Translations under genes and position numbers: made by a program | Assembly (NCBI GenBank): GCA_964431545.1 | Contig: CAYSLC010000245.1 | Location: 1 to 7,569, forward strand | Direction: 5' to 3' | Length of the DNA: 7,569 nt | From: CAYSLC01 sp964431545 | Lineage (GTDB): Bacteria; Desulfobacterota; Desulfobacteria; Desulfobacterales; JAABSP01 | Notes under the pieces: generated by a model | What the model saw: the letters and a program-made list of their open reading frames with translations, nothing else | What the model was told of the DNA's origin: nothing | Databases searched by the model: none | Shown: positions 1 through 5,222 of the stretch, one piece after another | Numbering within the stretch: position 1 is the first letter of the stretch | How the letters are laid out: every line of letters starts with the position of its first letter

Positions 1-225
1 ATCCCGGACGGTTTCATGAAACAGGGCCTTGCCGAGGATTTCGCCGTAGGCTTTGGGCTCCAGTTCCAAACGGCGAAGATCGCTTGCGATCCTATCCCAA
101 TTCTCTTGATCAAAATGAAGATATCCTTCCCGGCGGATCGGCAGATTTCCGGGCTGGGTCTGCTCCACGACTACGGGCCATTGGGTTTCTGTTCGATGCT
201 GGATGGTGATTTCAAGGATGTTCAT
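1..225 (-). CDS. CHAT-domain protein, N-terminal fragment (cut by window edge)
   Basis: This is an open frame of 75 codons running off the left edge, beginning MNILEITIQHRTETQWPVVV. The start is well supported: on the minus strand AGGAGG (plus-strand 234-239) sits 8 bases before the ATG at 225-223. The peptide alternates beta-strand-like segments (residues 2-9, 17-21) with a helix (about 42-53, NWDRIASDLRRLE) and then a segment near residues 60-75 (YGEILGKALFHETVRD). This order, ending in a 'YGxxLGxALFxxxVRD' stretch, is how I remember the N-terminus of large CHAT-domain proteins, caspase-like cysteine peptidases often fused to AAA/STAND or TPR modules. The catalytic His/Cys region would lie outside the window, so activity cannot be judged. 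The same frame stays open upstream to another ATG at 324-322 (33 more residues) with only a weak SD, and an in-frame TAA lies just before it. The family call comes from pattern memory; the existence of the gene is firmer than its function. Confidence 0.68.
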   Translation of the reverse strand, partial: MNILEITIQHRTETQWPVVVEQTQPGNLPIRREGYLHFDQENWDRIASDLRRLELEPKAYGEILGKALFHETVRD

Positions 226-496
226 GACAGCGGCCTCCTGGGTATGAAGATGGGGGGGGATGATCGAAGCGACCATTTTATTGAGGGCAGTACGGCTGGT
301 CCTTTTGGCGCGGACAGGTTTCATGCGTCCATCCCATTACCACAGCTGTGAGAAAAGCACAAGTTGTAAAATTGGGAAAATGGGGAAAAAAGGGCGGGGA
401 CCGTACCCGTTATGCGCTCTCAACGGGAAGCCGGTTCAAACTGTCATTTATCCGGATTCGAGGTGCCGGGCGTAACGGCGAAGTTGATTGAACCGG
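226..496. other. Intergenic region between the pilZ-like gene and the CHAT-like gene
   Basis: There are 271 bases between two minus-strand genes. The region holds an 8-base G run (252-259), a 6-base A run (386-391, a T run on the minus strand) preceded on the minus strand by only a weak GC stem, and a 9-bp inverted repeat CCGGTTCAA/TTGAACCGG at 431-439 and 488-496 immediately beyond the pilZ stop. I see no convincing sigma-70 promoter for the CHAT gene here. The short open frames on the plus strand have no SD and no recognisable product. Confidence 0.6.
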
Positions 497-826
497 TCAA
501 CAATACCGGGCCCCCACGCCGTAGGGCGATGGCTGGGGGTGGGTGTTTTTCTGGCACCACCGGACCTGGGCCACGGCGTTGGTCCGGAGCCGTTCCCTGG
601 CCTGTAACGGGACGGCGGCATCGACGGCTCCTTTGAGACGGACCCGGATGTACTGGCCGGGCAGGAGCGCGTCGCCGGTTTCGAAATAGATACCGCCTTC
701 GCTGCAGTTTTTCACGGTCGCCTCCTGGTGACCCGATGGATGGGAGGTGAACTGGGTGTAGACAACGGGTACTCTGAGGTCAAACCGCTCATGGGACCGG
801 CGGTCGGCTGCGGATGTCGGTATCAT
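497..826 (-). CDS. PilZ domain protein (c-di-GMP receptor)
   Basis: A single-domain cytoplasmic PilZ protein of 109 aa, a usual size for stand-alone family members. The two ligand motifs of the family are intact: RxxxR as R10-S-H-E-R14 (in RRSHERFDLRVPV), and (D/N)xSxxG as N40-C-S42-E-G-G45 (in NCSEGGIYF). The C-terminal strand AQVRW and the closing YGVGARY are also typical. PilZ proteins bind cyclic di-GMP and pass the signal to a partner controlling motility, exopolysaccharide or a regulator; the partner here is unknown. The start ATG at 826-824 is preceded by GGAGGAAAGGGG, with AGGGG 5 bases from the ATG. An upstream in-frame ATG at 916-914 would add 30 Arg/His-rich residues and has no comparable SD, so I rejected it. 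The gene is transcribed away from the hybrid kinase across a 352-bp region. Family assignment is secure; the role is inferred. Confidence 0.92.
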   Translation of the reverse strand: MIPTSAADRRSHERFDLRVPVVYTQFTSHPSGHQEATVKNCSEGGIYFETGDALLPGQYIRVRLKGAVDAAVPLQARERLRTNAVAQVRWCQKNTHPQPSPYGVGARYC

Positions 827-894
827 GGGTTCCCCTTTCCTCCGGATATGGCGCTCCTTCCGGCGATGCCGGCGTTCCGGTGCCAAATGACGGC

Positions 895-924
895 AGCATA
901 CCATCCAATGGCGCACAAAAGCAA
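895..924 (-). promoter_or_regulatory. Candidate sigma-70 promoter for the pilZ-like gene
   Basis: On the minus strand a -35-like TTGCTT (924-919) is followed after 18 bases by a -10-like TATGCT (900-895). It lies about 70 bases upstream of the pilZ start, leaving a leader with a short CCGGC-ATC-GCCGG hairpin. The -10 matches consensus at 4 of 6 bases and the -35 at only 3 of 6, so this is tentative. Confidence 0.27.
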
Positions 925-962
925 GAAGGGTTTTGGCGTCTTATGGGATACGGTCCGGGGAT

Positions 963-974
963 GGTTCCGGAACC
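963..974. repeat. Perfect 12-bp palindrome, possible operator
   Basis: GGTTCCGGAACC equals its own reverse complement. It lies between the two divergent starts, outside any gene, and is flanked by a second GC-rich inverted pair (955-960 with 991-996). An operator for a dimeric regulator would look like this, but no regulator with a DNA-binding domain is in the window. Confidence 0.4.
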
Positions 975-1178
975 CTGCGGGGGGAGTGGACCCCGGTGCG
1001 GTTTTGGGTGGTATTTTGGTTCCATTTGTGATTTGTTACAGAGTGTCGGCGCCGGCTTCCTGTGATGAGATATGCCGCTCGATCCCTCATGTCACCGGAC
1101 CGGTATTTCCGGTACCGTTCCACCGCTTCGGCGCCGTCGTGATTGAGCTCCCCATCCAGACTTCCGCAGGAGATGGTG

Positions 1179-3572
1179 ATGGCCGAAAAGCCCCCCGTCA
1201 GTGCAACGATAGAACCTCTCGGGTCCGGGCAGGAGAACGTCCTGAATGCGCTGCGACAGAGCGAAGCACGGTTTCGACTGGCGGTGCGTCATTCCGGCAT
1301 CGTTTTTGCCCAGACGGATGGTGATCTGAGGTATGTCTGGGTGTACAATCCACATCCGGATTTCGATGCCCGTGCGGTGATCGGCAGGTGCGATACCGAG
1401 GTCGCCGACAATGACGGCACCCGGCGACTGATGGCCCTGAAACAGCGGGTCCTTGAGACCGGGCAACGGACAAGAGAGGACTTGGTGTTTCCCGTCTCCG
1501 ATGGGCAGCGGTTCTATGATGTGATCGGGGAACCTATACGGGATGAGGGCGGGAGGATCGTCGGTGTCGCCACGTGCGCCCTGGATATTACGGAGCGACG
1601 CGCGGCCGAAGACCATTTGAAGAAATACAAAAATATCGTTTCCTCAACAGCGGATTGCATCTCATTTCTGGACAAAGAGTACCGGTACGTCATCGTCAAC
1701 GATGCCTGTGAGCGGTTTTCCGGCCTTACATCGGACACGTTCATCGGCACTACCGTATCGGTCTATCTCGGGGACGCGGTGTTTCAACAAAAGATCAAAC
1801 CGCGGTTCGATCGGTGTTTACAGGGGGAAACGGTTACCTACCGGGAATGGTTCGATTTTCCACTCAAGGGCCGGCGATTTGTCGAGGTGAATTACCATCC
1901 CTACCGGGATTCGGACGGCCGGGTCGCCGGGGTGATCGCGAACACAAGGGACATCACGGACCACAAACGCGCCGAAGAATCGCTGAGACTGAGCGAGGAG
2001 CGACTGCGGCTGGCATTGGCGGGATCCGGGGTCCGTTTTTGGGAATGGTATCCGGAAGAGCCGTGTTTCTGCTGTGATGAACTGATGGCCGGTATCATGG
2101 GGCTTCCGCCCGGCGAAAAAACGGTCGATTTGCCGGCGTGGGTGGATCGGTTGGATCCGGACAGCCGGGATTCGTATGAACGGACGATGACGGAGTACCT
2201 GAAAGGGGGCAGCGACCGGTTCGAATTGGAATACCGAATCCGGAACGCGTCCGGTGCCTGGCAATGGATCTGGACGGCGGGAGAATGCGTGGAATGGAAT
2301 GCCGACAACGCGCCGGTCCGGATGCTCGGCACCCACACCGACATTACGGCGAGAAAAGAGGCGGAAGAAAAAATCCGCAGCCTCAATGATACGCTGGAGC
2401 GTCGGATCGCGGACCGCACGGTCCAGCTCGAAAACCGCACCGGGCAACTCCAGAGGCTGGCCCTGGAACTGACAGAGGCCGAAAACCTGGAACGGCGGCG
2501 CATCGGCACCATATTGCACGATGATTTTCAGCAGCAACTGGCCTACATCAAGATGGAGTTGTGTCCGATCATCGAAAAGAACGCGGACCGAATGGTCGGG
2601 CAAAAACTGAAGTTTCTCGAACAGCTTCTCGGCGAATGCATCGAACAGTCGCGAAACCTTTCCTACGAGATCAGCCCGCCGGCCCTGCGCCGAAACGGGC
2701 TGTTGACCTCACTGGAGGGGCTCGCCCATGACATGAAGCTGAAATACGGGCTCCAAGTCACGGTGCAGGCCCAACTCGATACGGAACCCGACTCCGACAC
2801 GCTGGCATCGCTGCTGTATCGCGCCATCAAAGAGCTGCTGTTCAACGTGGTGAAACATGCCGGGGTGGGCGATGCCAGGGTGGAGGTATGGGGGGAAGAC
2901 GATCGCATCTCTTTCCGGGTGGCGGATGCCGGAGATGGGTTCACCGAATCGGTCTCCGGGGTCAGGCGCGGAGAGGGAAACGGGTTCGGGCTTTCCCATA
3001 TCGAGGACCGCATCACGTTTGTGGGCGGGGCCATGGCCGTCGATACCCGGCCCGGCAACGGATGCGCCGTTACCCTGACCGTTCCCCGGAAAGTCGCCGG
3101 CAGGCCGCTCCGGTCGCTGCCGCCGGTGGCCGACGCGTCCCATGGGCGGCGGGGGGAATGCGCCGGGTCCGGGGACCCGGCCCCGGCTGACGGCCCGGGG
3201 CCGATCCGGGTGCTTCTCGCCGACGATCACCATTTGATCCGCGAGGCCCTGGCCAGACGTCTGAGGGGATGCAAGGGGGTGACCCTCGTCGGCCAGGCGA
3301 CCAATGGGCGGGAAGTTGTCGATATGGCCGCAAGGCTGGTCCCCCATGTGGTTCTCATGGACGTCACCATGCCGGAACTCGACGGATTTGAGGCCACCGC
3401 CCATATATCCCGGCACCACCCCGATATCCGCATCATCGGCCTGAGCATGCACAACGACAGCGGCACCCGAGAGAGGGTTCTCGCCGCCGGGGCCAGTGCC
3501 TACCTGACCAAAACCGAATCGCCGGATGTCATCGTCGATACGATCCGCCGGGTGTACCGGCGGCGAGGGTGA
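1179..3572 (+). CDS. Hybrid sensor histidine kinase: three PAS, HisKA_3, HATPase, NarL-type receiver
   Basis: A 797-aa protein with no membrane segment, so presumably a cytoplasmic sensor. Domain order: PAS1 about 28-142; PAS2 about 145-265; PAS3/PAC about 272-395, ending GTHTDITARKEAEE; coiled-coil linker about 395-437; HisKA_3 dimerisation domain with ERRRIGTILHDDFQQQL, phospho-acceptor H447 and a NarX-style HDxxxQ (D448, Q452); HATPase about 540-636 with N-box N556, D583-A-G-D-G and G602-F-G-L; Pro/Gly-rich linker about 637-675; receiver 676-795 with D682/D683, phospho-acceptor D728, S756 and K778. The receiver sequence (LLADDHHLIREAL) is NarL-like, yet no HTH follows. The kinase probably phosphorylates its own receiver or a separate regulator. 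The frame is open from a TTG at 1143, but I chose ATG 1179 because AGGAG lies 6 bases before it. PAS3 carries a CxCC cluster (C296, C298, C299). The nearest neighbour is the divergent pilZ gene; the ligand is unknown. Confidence 0.93.
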   Translation: MAEKPPVSATIEPLGSGQENVLNALRQSEARFRLAVRHSGIVFAQTDGDLRYVWVYNPHPDFDARAVIGRCDTEVADNDGTRRLMALKQRVLETGQRTREDLVFPVSDGQRFYDVIGEPIRDEGGRIVGVATCALDITERRAAEDHLKKYKNIVSSTADCISFLDKEYRYVIVNDACERFSGLTSDTFIGTTVSVYLGDAVFQQKIKPRFDRCLQGETVTYREWFDFPLKGRRFVEVNYHPYRDSDGRVAGVIANTRDITDHKRAEESLRLSEERLRLALAGSGVRFWEWYPEEPCFCCDELMAGIMGLPPGEKTVDLPAWVDRLDPDSRDSYERTMTEYLKGGSDRFELEYRIRNASGAWQWIWTAGECVEWNADNAPVRMLGTHTDITARKEAEEKIRSLNDTLERRIADRTVQLENRTGQLQRLALELTEAENLERRRIGTILHDDFQQQLAYIKMELCPIIEKNADRMVGQKLKFLEQLLGECIEQSRNLSYEISPPALRRNGLLTSLEGLAHDMKLKYGLQVTVQAQLDTEPDSDTLASLLYRAIKELLFNVVKHAGVGDARVEVWGEDDRISFRVADAGDGFTESVSGVRRGEGNGFGLSHIEDRITFVGGAMAVDTRPGNGCAVTLTVPRKVAGRPLRSLPPVADASHGRRGECAGSGDPAPADGPGPIRVLLADDHHLIREALARRLRGCKGVTLVGQATNGREVVDMAARLVPHVVLMDVTMPELDGFEATAHISRHHPDIRIIGLSMHNDSGTRERVLAAGASAYLTKTESPDVIVDTIRRVYRRRG
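3545..3563. repeat. Perfect hairpin at the 3' end of the kinase gene
   Basis: CCGCCGG-GTGTA-CCGGCGG forms a 7-bp GC stem with a 5-base loop inside the last codons of the kinase gene. No T run follows, so it is not an intrinsic terminator. It may simply reflect Arg-rich codons (IRRVYRRRG). Confidence 0.45.
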
Positions 3573-3617
3573 TCCCGCCCGAATGCGGTTTTACCGGAAG
3601 ACCGACGAAACGCCCCA

Positions 3618-3646
3618 TTTTCAAACCGCGCCCGATATGTTAACAT
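3618..3646 (+). promoter_or_regulatory. Candidate sigma-70 promoter upstream of the MBL-fold gene
   Basis: A -35-like TTTTCA (3618-3623) and a -10-like TAACAT (3641-3646) are separated by 17 bases; each matches consensus at 4 of 6. The -10 overlaps the perfect palindrome ATGTTAACAT (3637-3646). A start site near 3653 would place the ATG at 3645 outside the transcript and leave the ATGs at 3675 and 3750 as possible starts. It could drive the whole run of plus-strand genes to the right edge. Confidence 0.35.
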
Positions 3647-3749
3647 GTCTCAAAAACAGGGATGGGGCCATAAGATGAACCATGGGGCCATCCGGATGCT
3701 GGCTATCGCCGTTGGAATGCTCATCTGCGGATTTTCAGGAGAAAGGGCC

Positions 3750-4502
3750 ATGGAAACGCAACACATCGATATCGAACACCTTACCATCACCATCCTCTAT
3801 GACAATTATGCCTGCGACACGACCCTACAGACGGACCATGGATTCGCCTGTCTCATCGAGGGGGTGGGGCCGCCGATCCTTTTCGATACCGGCGGCAACG
3901 GGGTCCTGTTCATGGAGAACCTGAAACGCTTGAAGAAGGATCCCGATCCGGTGGAGACGATTTTCATCTCACACCGCCATTATGACCACACCGGCGGGAT
4001 GTTCCGGTTCCTGGAAGCCAATGCCGCGGTCACCATCTATGTTCCGGCGTCGGCGGCTTCGTCCTACGGCTCGATCTCGGGACAATTCGGATCCCGGGTG
4101 GTCCCGGTGGACGGACCCGAGAGGGTCCATGACCGTGCCATGTCCACCGGCGAGATGACGAGCGCCATTATCAGCGAACAATCCCTCCTGATCCCGACGA
4201 ACCGGGGCACGGTCGTCGTCACCGGTTGCGCCCATCCAGGAATCGCGAACACCGTCCGCCGGGCCGGGGAGTTGACCGATCAGGGGGTGGTGCTGGCGGT
4301 CGGCGGTTTTCATCTCGTGTCGGAGGCGGAAGACCGCATCCAACAAGTGATCTCGCGCTTGCAGGACATGGGGGTGCGATATATCGCGCCTTCCCACTGC
4401 ACCGGCCAGGATGCCATCCGCTTGTTTGAGGATGCGTTCGGAAAAGGTTTTATCAGAAGCGGCGTCGGACGGCGGATCCGGGGGGCCGAGTTGACAGAGT
4501 AG
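3750..4502 (+). CDS. Metallo-beta-lactamase-fold hydrolase, COG1237 / RFAP-synthase-like
   Basis: A 250-aa protein from METQHIDIEHLT. The MBL signature is complete: SHRHYDHTGG (HxHxDH), then GCAHPG with its conserved His, and GGFHL and PSHCTG in the C-terminal part, matching the COG1237 group. Members are often annotated '7,8-dihydropterin-6-methyl-4-(beta-D-ribofuranosyl)-aminobenzene 5'-phosphate synthase', a name I would not take literally here. The fold normally binds two metal ions and hydrolyses esters or similar bonds; the substrate is unknown. AGGAG lies 8 bases before ATG 3750, which decided the start. The frame is also open from ATG 3675 (and 3645), adding an Arg plus a hydrophobic run (MLAIAVGMLICGF) that resembles a signal peptide with no proper lipobox. 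The protein may therefore be exported, or made in two forms. It is 177 bases after the kinase and 61 before the AF1514-like gene. Confidence 0.88.
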   Translation: METQHIDIEHLTITILYDNYACDTTLQTDHGFACLIEGVGPPILFDTGGNGVLFMENLKRLKKDPDPVETIFISHRHYDHTGGMFRFLEANAAVTIYVPASAASSYGSISGQFGSRVVPVDGPERVHDRAMSTGEMTSAIISEQSLLIPTNRGTVVVTGCAHPGIANTVRRAGELTDQGVVLAVGGFHLVSEAEDRIQQVISRLQDMGVRYIAPSHCTGQDAIRLFEDAFGKGFIRSGVGRRIRGAELTE

Positions 4503-4563
4503 GGGGGCGCGCCGCTTTTTCCATCCGATTGGCGAATAACCTGAACGATCATGGGGGATAAAA

Positions 4564-4854
4564 ATGACGGTTTCGAACGGAGCCTATCCCGGCGATGTGG
4601 TCCATCTCCACATCGATGATCCGGAGTTGGGCCTTGCGACAGCCAAAGACCGGGCCAAGGAAAAGGCCCGGGAGATTTGTGCGGATCCGATGCTCTTGTC
4701 CTGGAAAGACGGGAAAAGGGGGGTGTTTTACCCCCGATTCGAATGCGGCAGCGCTGAAAAACCTGCCTGGCTGGTGTTTGCCGAGGCCAGGGGAGGCGAT
4801 TTGACGATTGACGTCAATGACGGGGATTTTGTATTCGTTTATCTGCGGCTGTGA
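4564..4854 (+). CDS. AF1514-like conserved small protein
   Basis: A 96-aa soluble protein with SD GGGGGA 4-5 bases before the ATG. It resembles the family named after Archaeoglobus fulgidus AF1514, found in archaea and sulfate-reducing bacteria. The features I recall from that family are visible: HLHIDDPELG near residue 15, a helix rich in Ala/Lys (KDRAKEKAREICADP), LLSWKDGKRGVFYPRFECG in the centre, KPAWLVFAEARGG, and the terminal strands DLTIDVNDGDFVFVYLRL. The alternating helix and strands suggest a compact alpha/beta fold. No catalytic motif is evident and no function is known to me. It follows the MBL gene by 61 bases without a recognisable terminator (a GGCGCGCC sequence plus five Ts lacks a loop), and its stop codon is followed at once by a long hairpin. 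Existence as a gene is firm; the family name is from memory. Confidence 0.85.
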   Translation: MTVSNGAYPGDVVHLHIDDPELGLATAKDRAKEKAREICADPMLLSWKDGKRGVFYPRFECGSAEKPAWLVFAEARGGDLTIDVNDGDFVFVYLRL

Positions 4855-4895
4855 TCCCGGCCATGGCGGCCGCTGGTGGTCGTCCATGACCGGGA
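4855..4895 (+). repeat. 12-bp stem-loop directly after the AF1514-like stop codon
   Basis: TCCCGGCCATGG (4855-4866) and CCATGACCGGGA (4884-4895) pair at 11 of 12 positions (one C-A mismatch) around a 17-base loop. The left arm begins on the base after the TGA stop. No T run follows (AAGCG), so this is not a standard terminator. An mRNA processing or stability element between operon genes is possible. Confidence 0.55.
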
Positions 4896-4949
4896 AAGCG
4901 AAACGGGCCACCGCCGCCGCCCGTGCAACGACTGGAAAGAAAGGAACCC

Positions 4950-5222
4950 ATGGCCGACGAACCGTACATCTATGCCGAAACCCTGTCCGAAGAAGAGCGG
5001 GAAATCCTTCGCCTGTCCCGGAAACTCCGAAGCATGGGGAAAGACCCCGTCAAGATATTGACCGCCATTGTGGAAACGGGCGAGAAATTCGAAAAACCCT
5101 TTTCCATCGGCAAAAATCTGGGAGCCTATTTCAAGAAGCAGTGGGAACTTTCGAAAGAAGAGTTTCGGAAAGGCAAAAAAGAAGCCGAAGGATCGGATGC
5201 CGACGAGGAGAAAGGATCGTGA
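4950..5222 (+). CDS. Small charged helical protein of unknown function
   Basis: A 90-aa protein beginning MADEPYIYAETLSEEEREIL, which I do not recognise. It appears almost entirely helical: an acidic helix (about 10-24), a basic segment KLRSMGKDP, a second amphipathic stretch (VKILTAIVETGEKFEKPF), an aromatic segment SIGKNLGAYFKKQWEL, and a highly charged Lys/Glu tail (about 65-90). There is no signal peptide, membrane segment or Cys pair. The start at 4950 has AAGGA 5 bases upstream; an upstream in-frame ATG at 4923 lacks an SD. Its TGA (5220-5222) overlaps the GTG start (5219-5221) of the hydantoinase-like gene, so the two are very likely translationally coupled and the small protein may be a partner of that ATPase. 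This is inference from context only; a regulatory or adaptor role would fit the composition. Confidence 0.8.
   Translation: MADEPYIYAETLSEEEREILRLSRKLRSMGKDPVKILTAIVETGEKFEKPFSIGKNLGAYFKKQWELSKEEFRKGKKEAEGSDADEEKGS

Larger units (their letters stand above)
827..1178. other. Divergent intergenic region between pilZ-like gene and hybrid kinase
   Basis: This 352-bp stretch has no supportable gene. Open frames crossing it are low-complexity in composition and lack SD sequences. It must carry the promoters of both divergent genes. A relatively AT-rich section (about 1003-1041) is the likeliest place for the kinase promoter, but no clear hexamer pair is visible. Repeats seen: the perfect 12-bp palindrome GGTTCCGGAACC (963-974), flanked by CCGGGG (955-960) and CCCCGG (991-996); ACCGG-TATTT-CCGGT (1099-1113); and two copies of TCGGCGCCG (1046-1054 and 1128-1136). 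Confidence 0.6.

Noticed and set aside
386..410. Possible intrinsic terminator for pilZ (minus strand, weak CGGG/CCCG stem then six Ts).
   Set aside because: The stem is only 4 bp, and three bases separate it from the T run; too weak to call.
827..916. 30-residue N-terminal extension of the PilZ protein.
   Set aside because: It is Arg/His-rich with no SD, while ATG 826-824 has a good SD and directly precedes the RxxxR region.
827..960. c-di-GMP riboswitch in the pilZ leader.
   Set aside because: The GC hairpins present lack the conserved core bases of GEMM-type riboswitches that I could recognise.
1143..1178. Upstream TTG start for the kinase (12 extra residues).
   Set aside because: The AGGAG sequence at 1168-1172 is correctly placed for ATG 1179, not for the TTG.
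728..1324. A 198-codon plus-strand open frame crossing the pilZ gene, the intergenic region and the kinase start.
   Set aside because: It lacks an SD, its composition resembles no protein family, and it overlaps two well-supported genes.
4503..4525. GGCGCGCC followed by five Ts as a terminator of the MBL gene.
   Set aside because: The palindrome leaves no loop and cannot form a stable hairpin.
4808..5218. N-terminal 137-residue extension of the HyuA-like frame.
   Set aside because: It overlaps the AF1514-like and 90-aa genes in another frame, is Arg-rich and irregular, and the GTG at 5219 has a clear SD.
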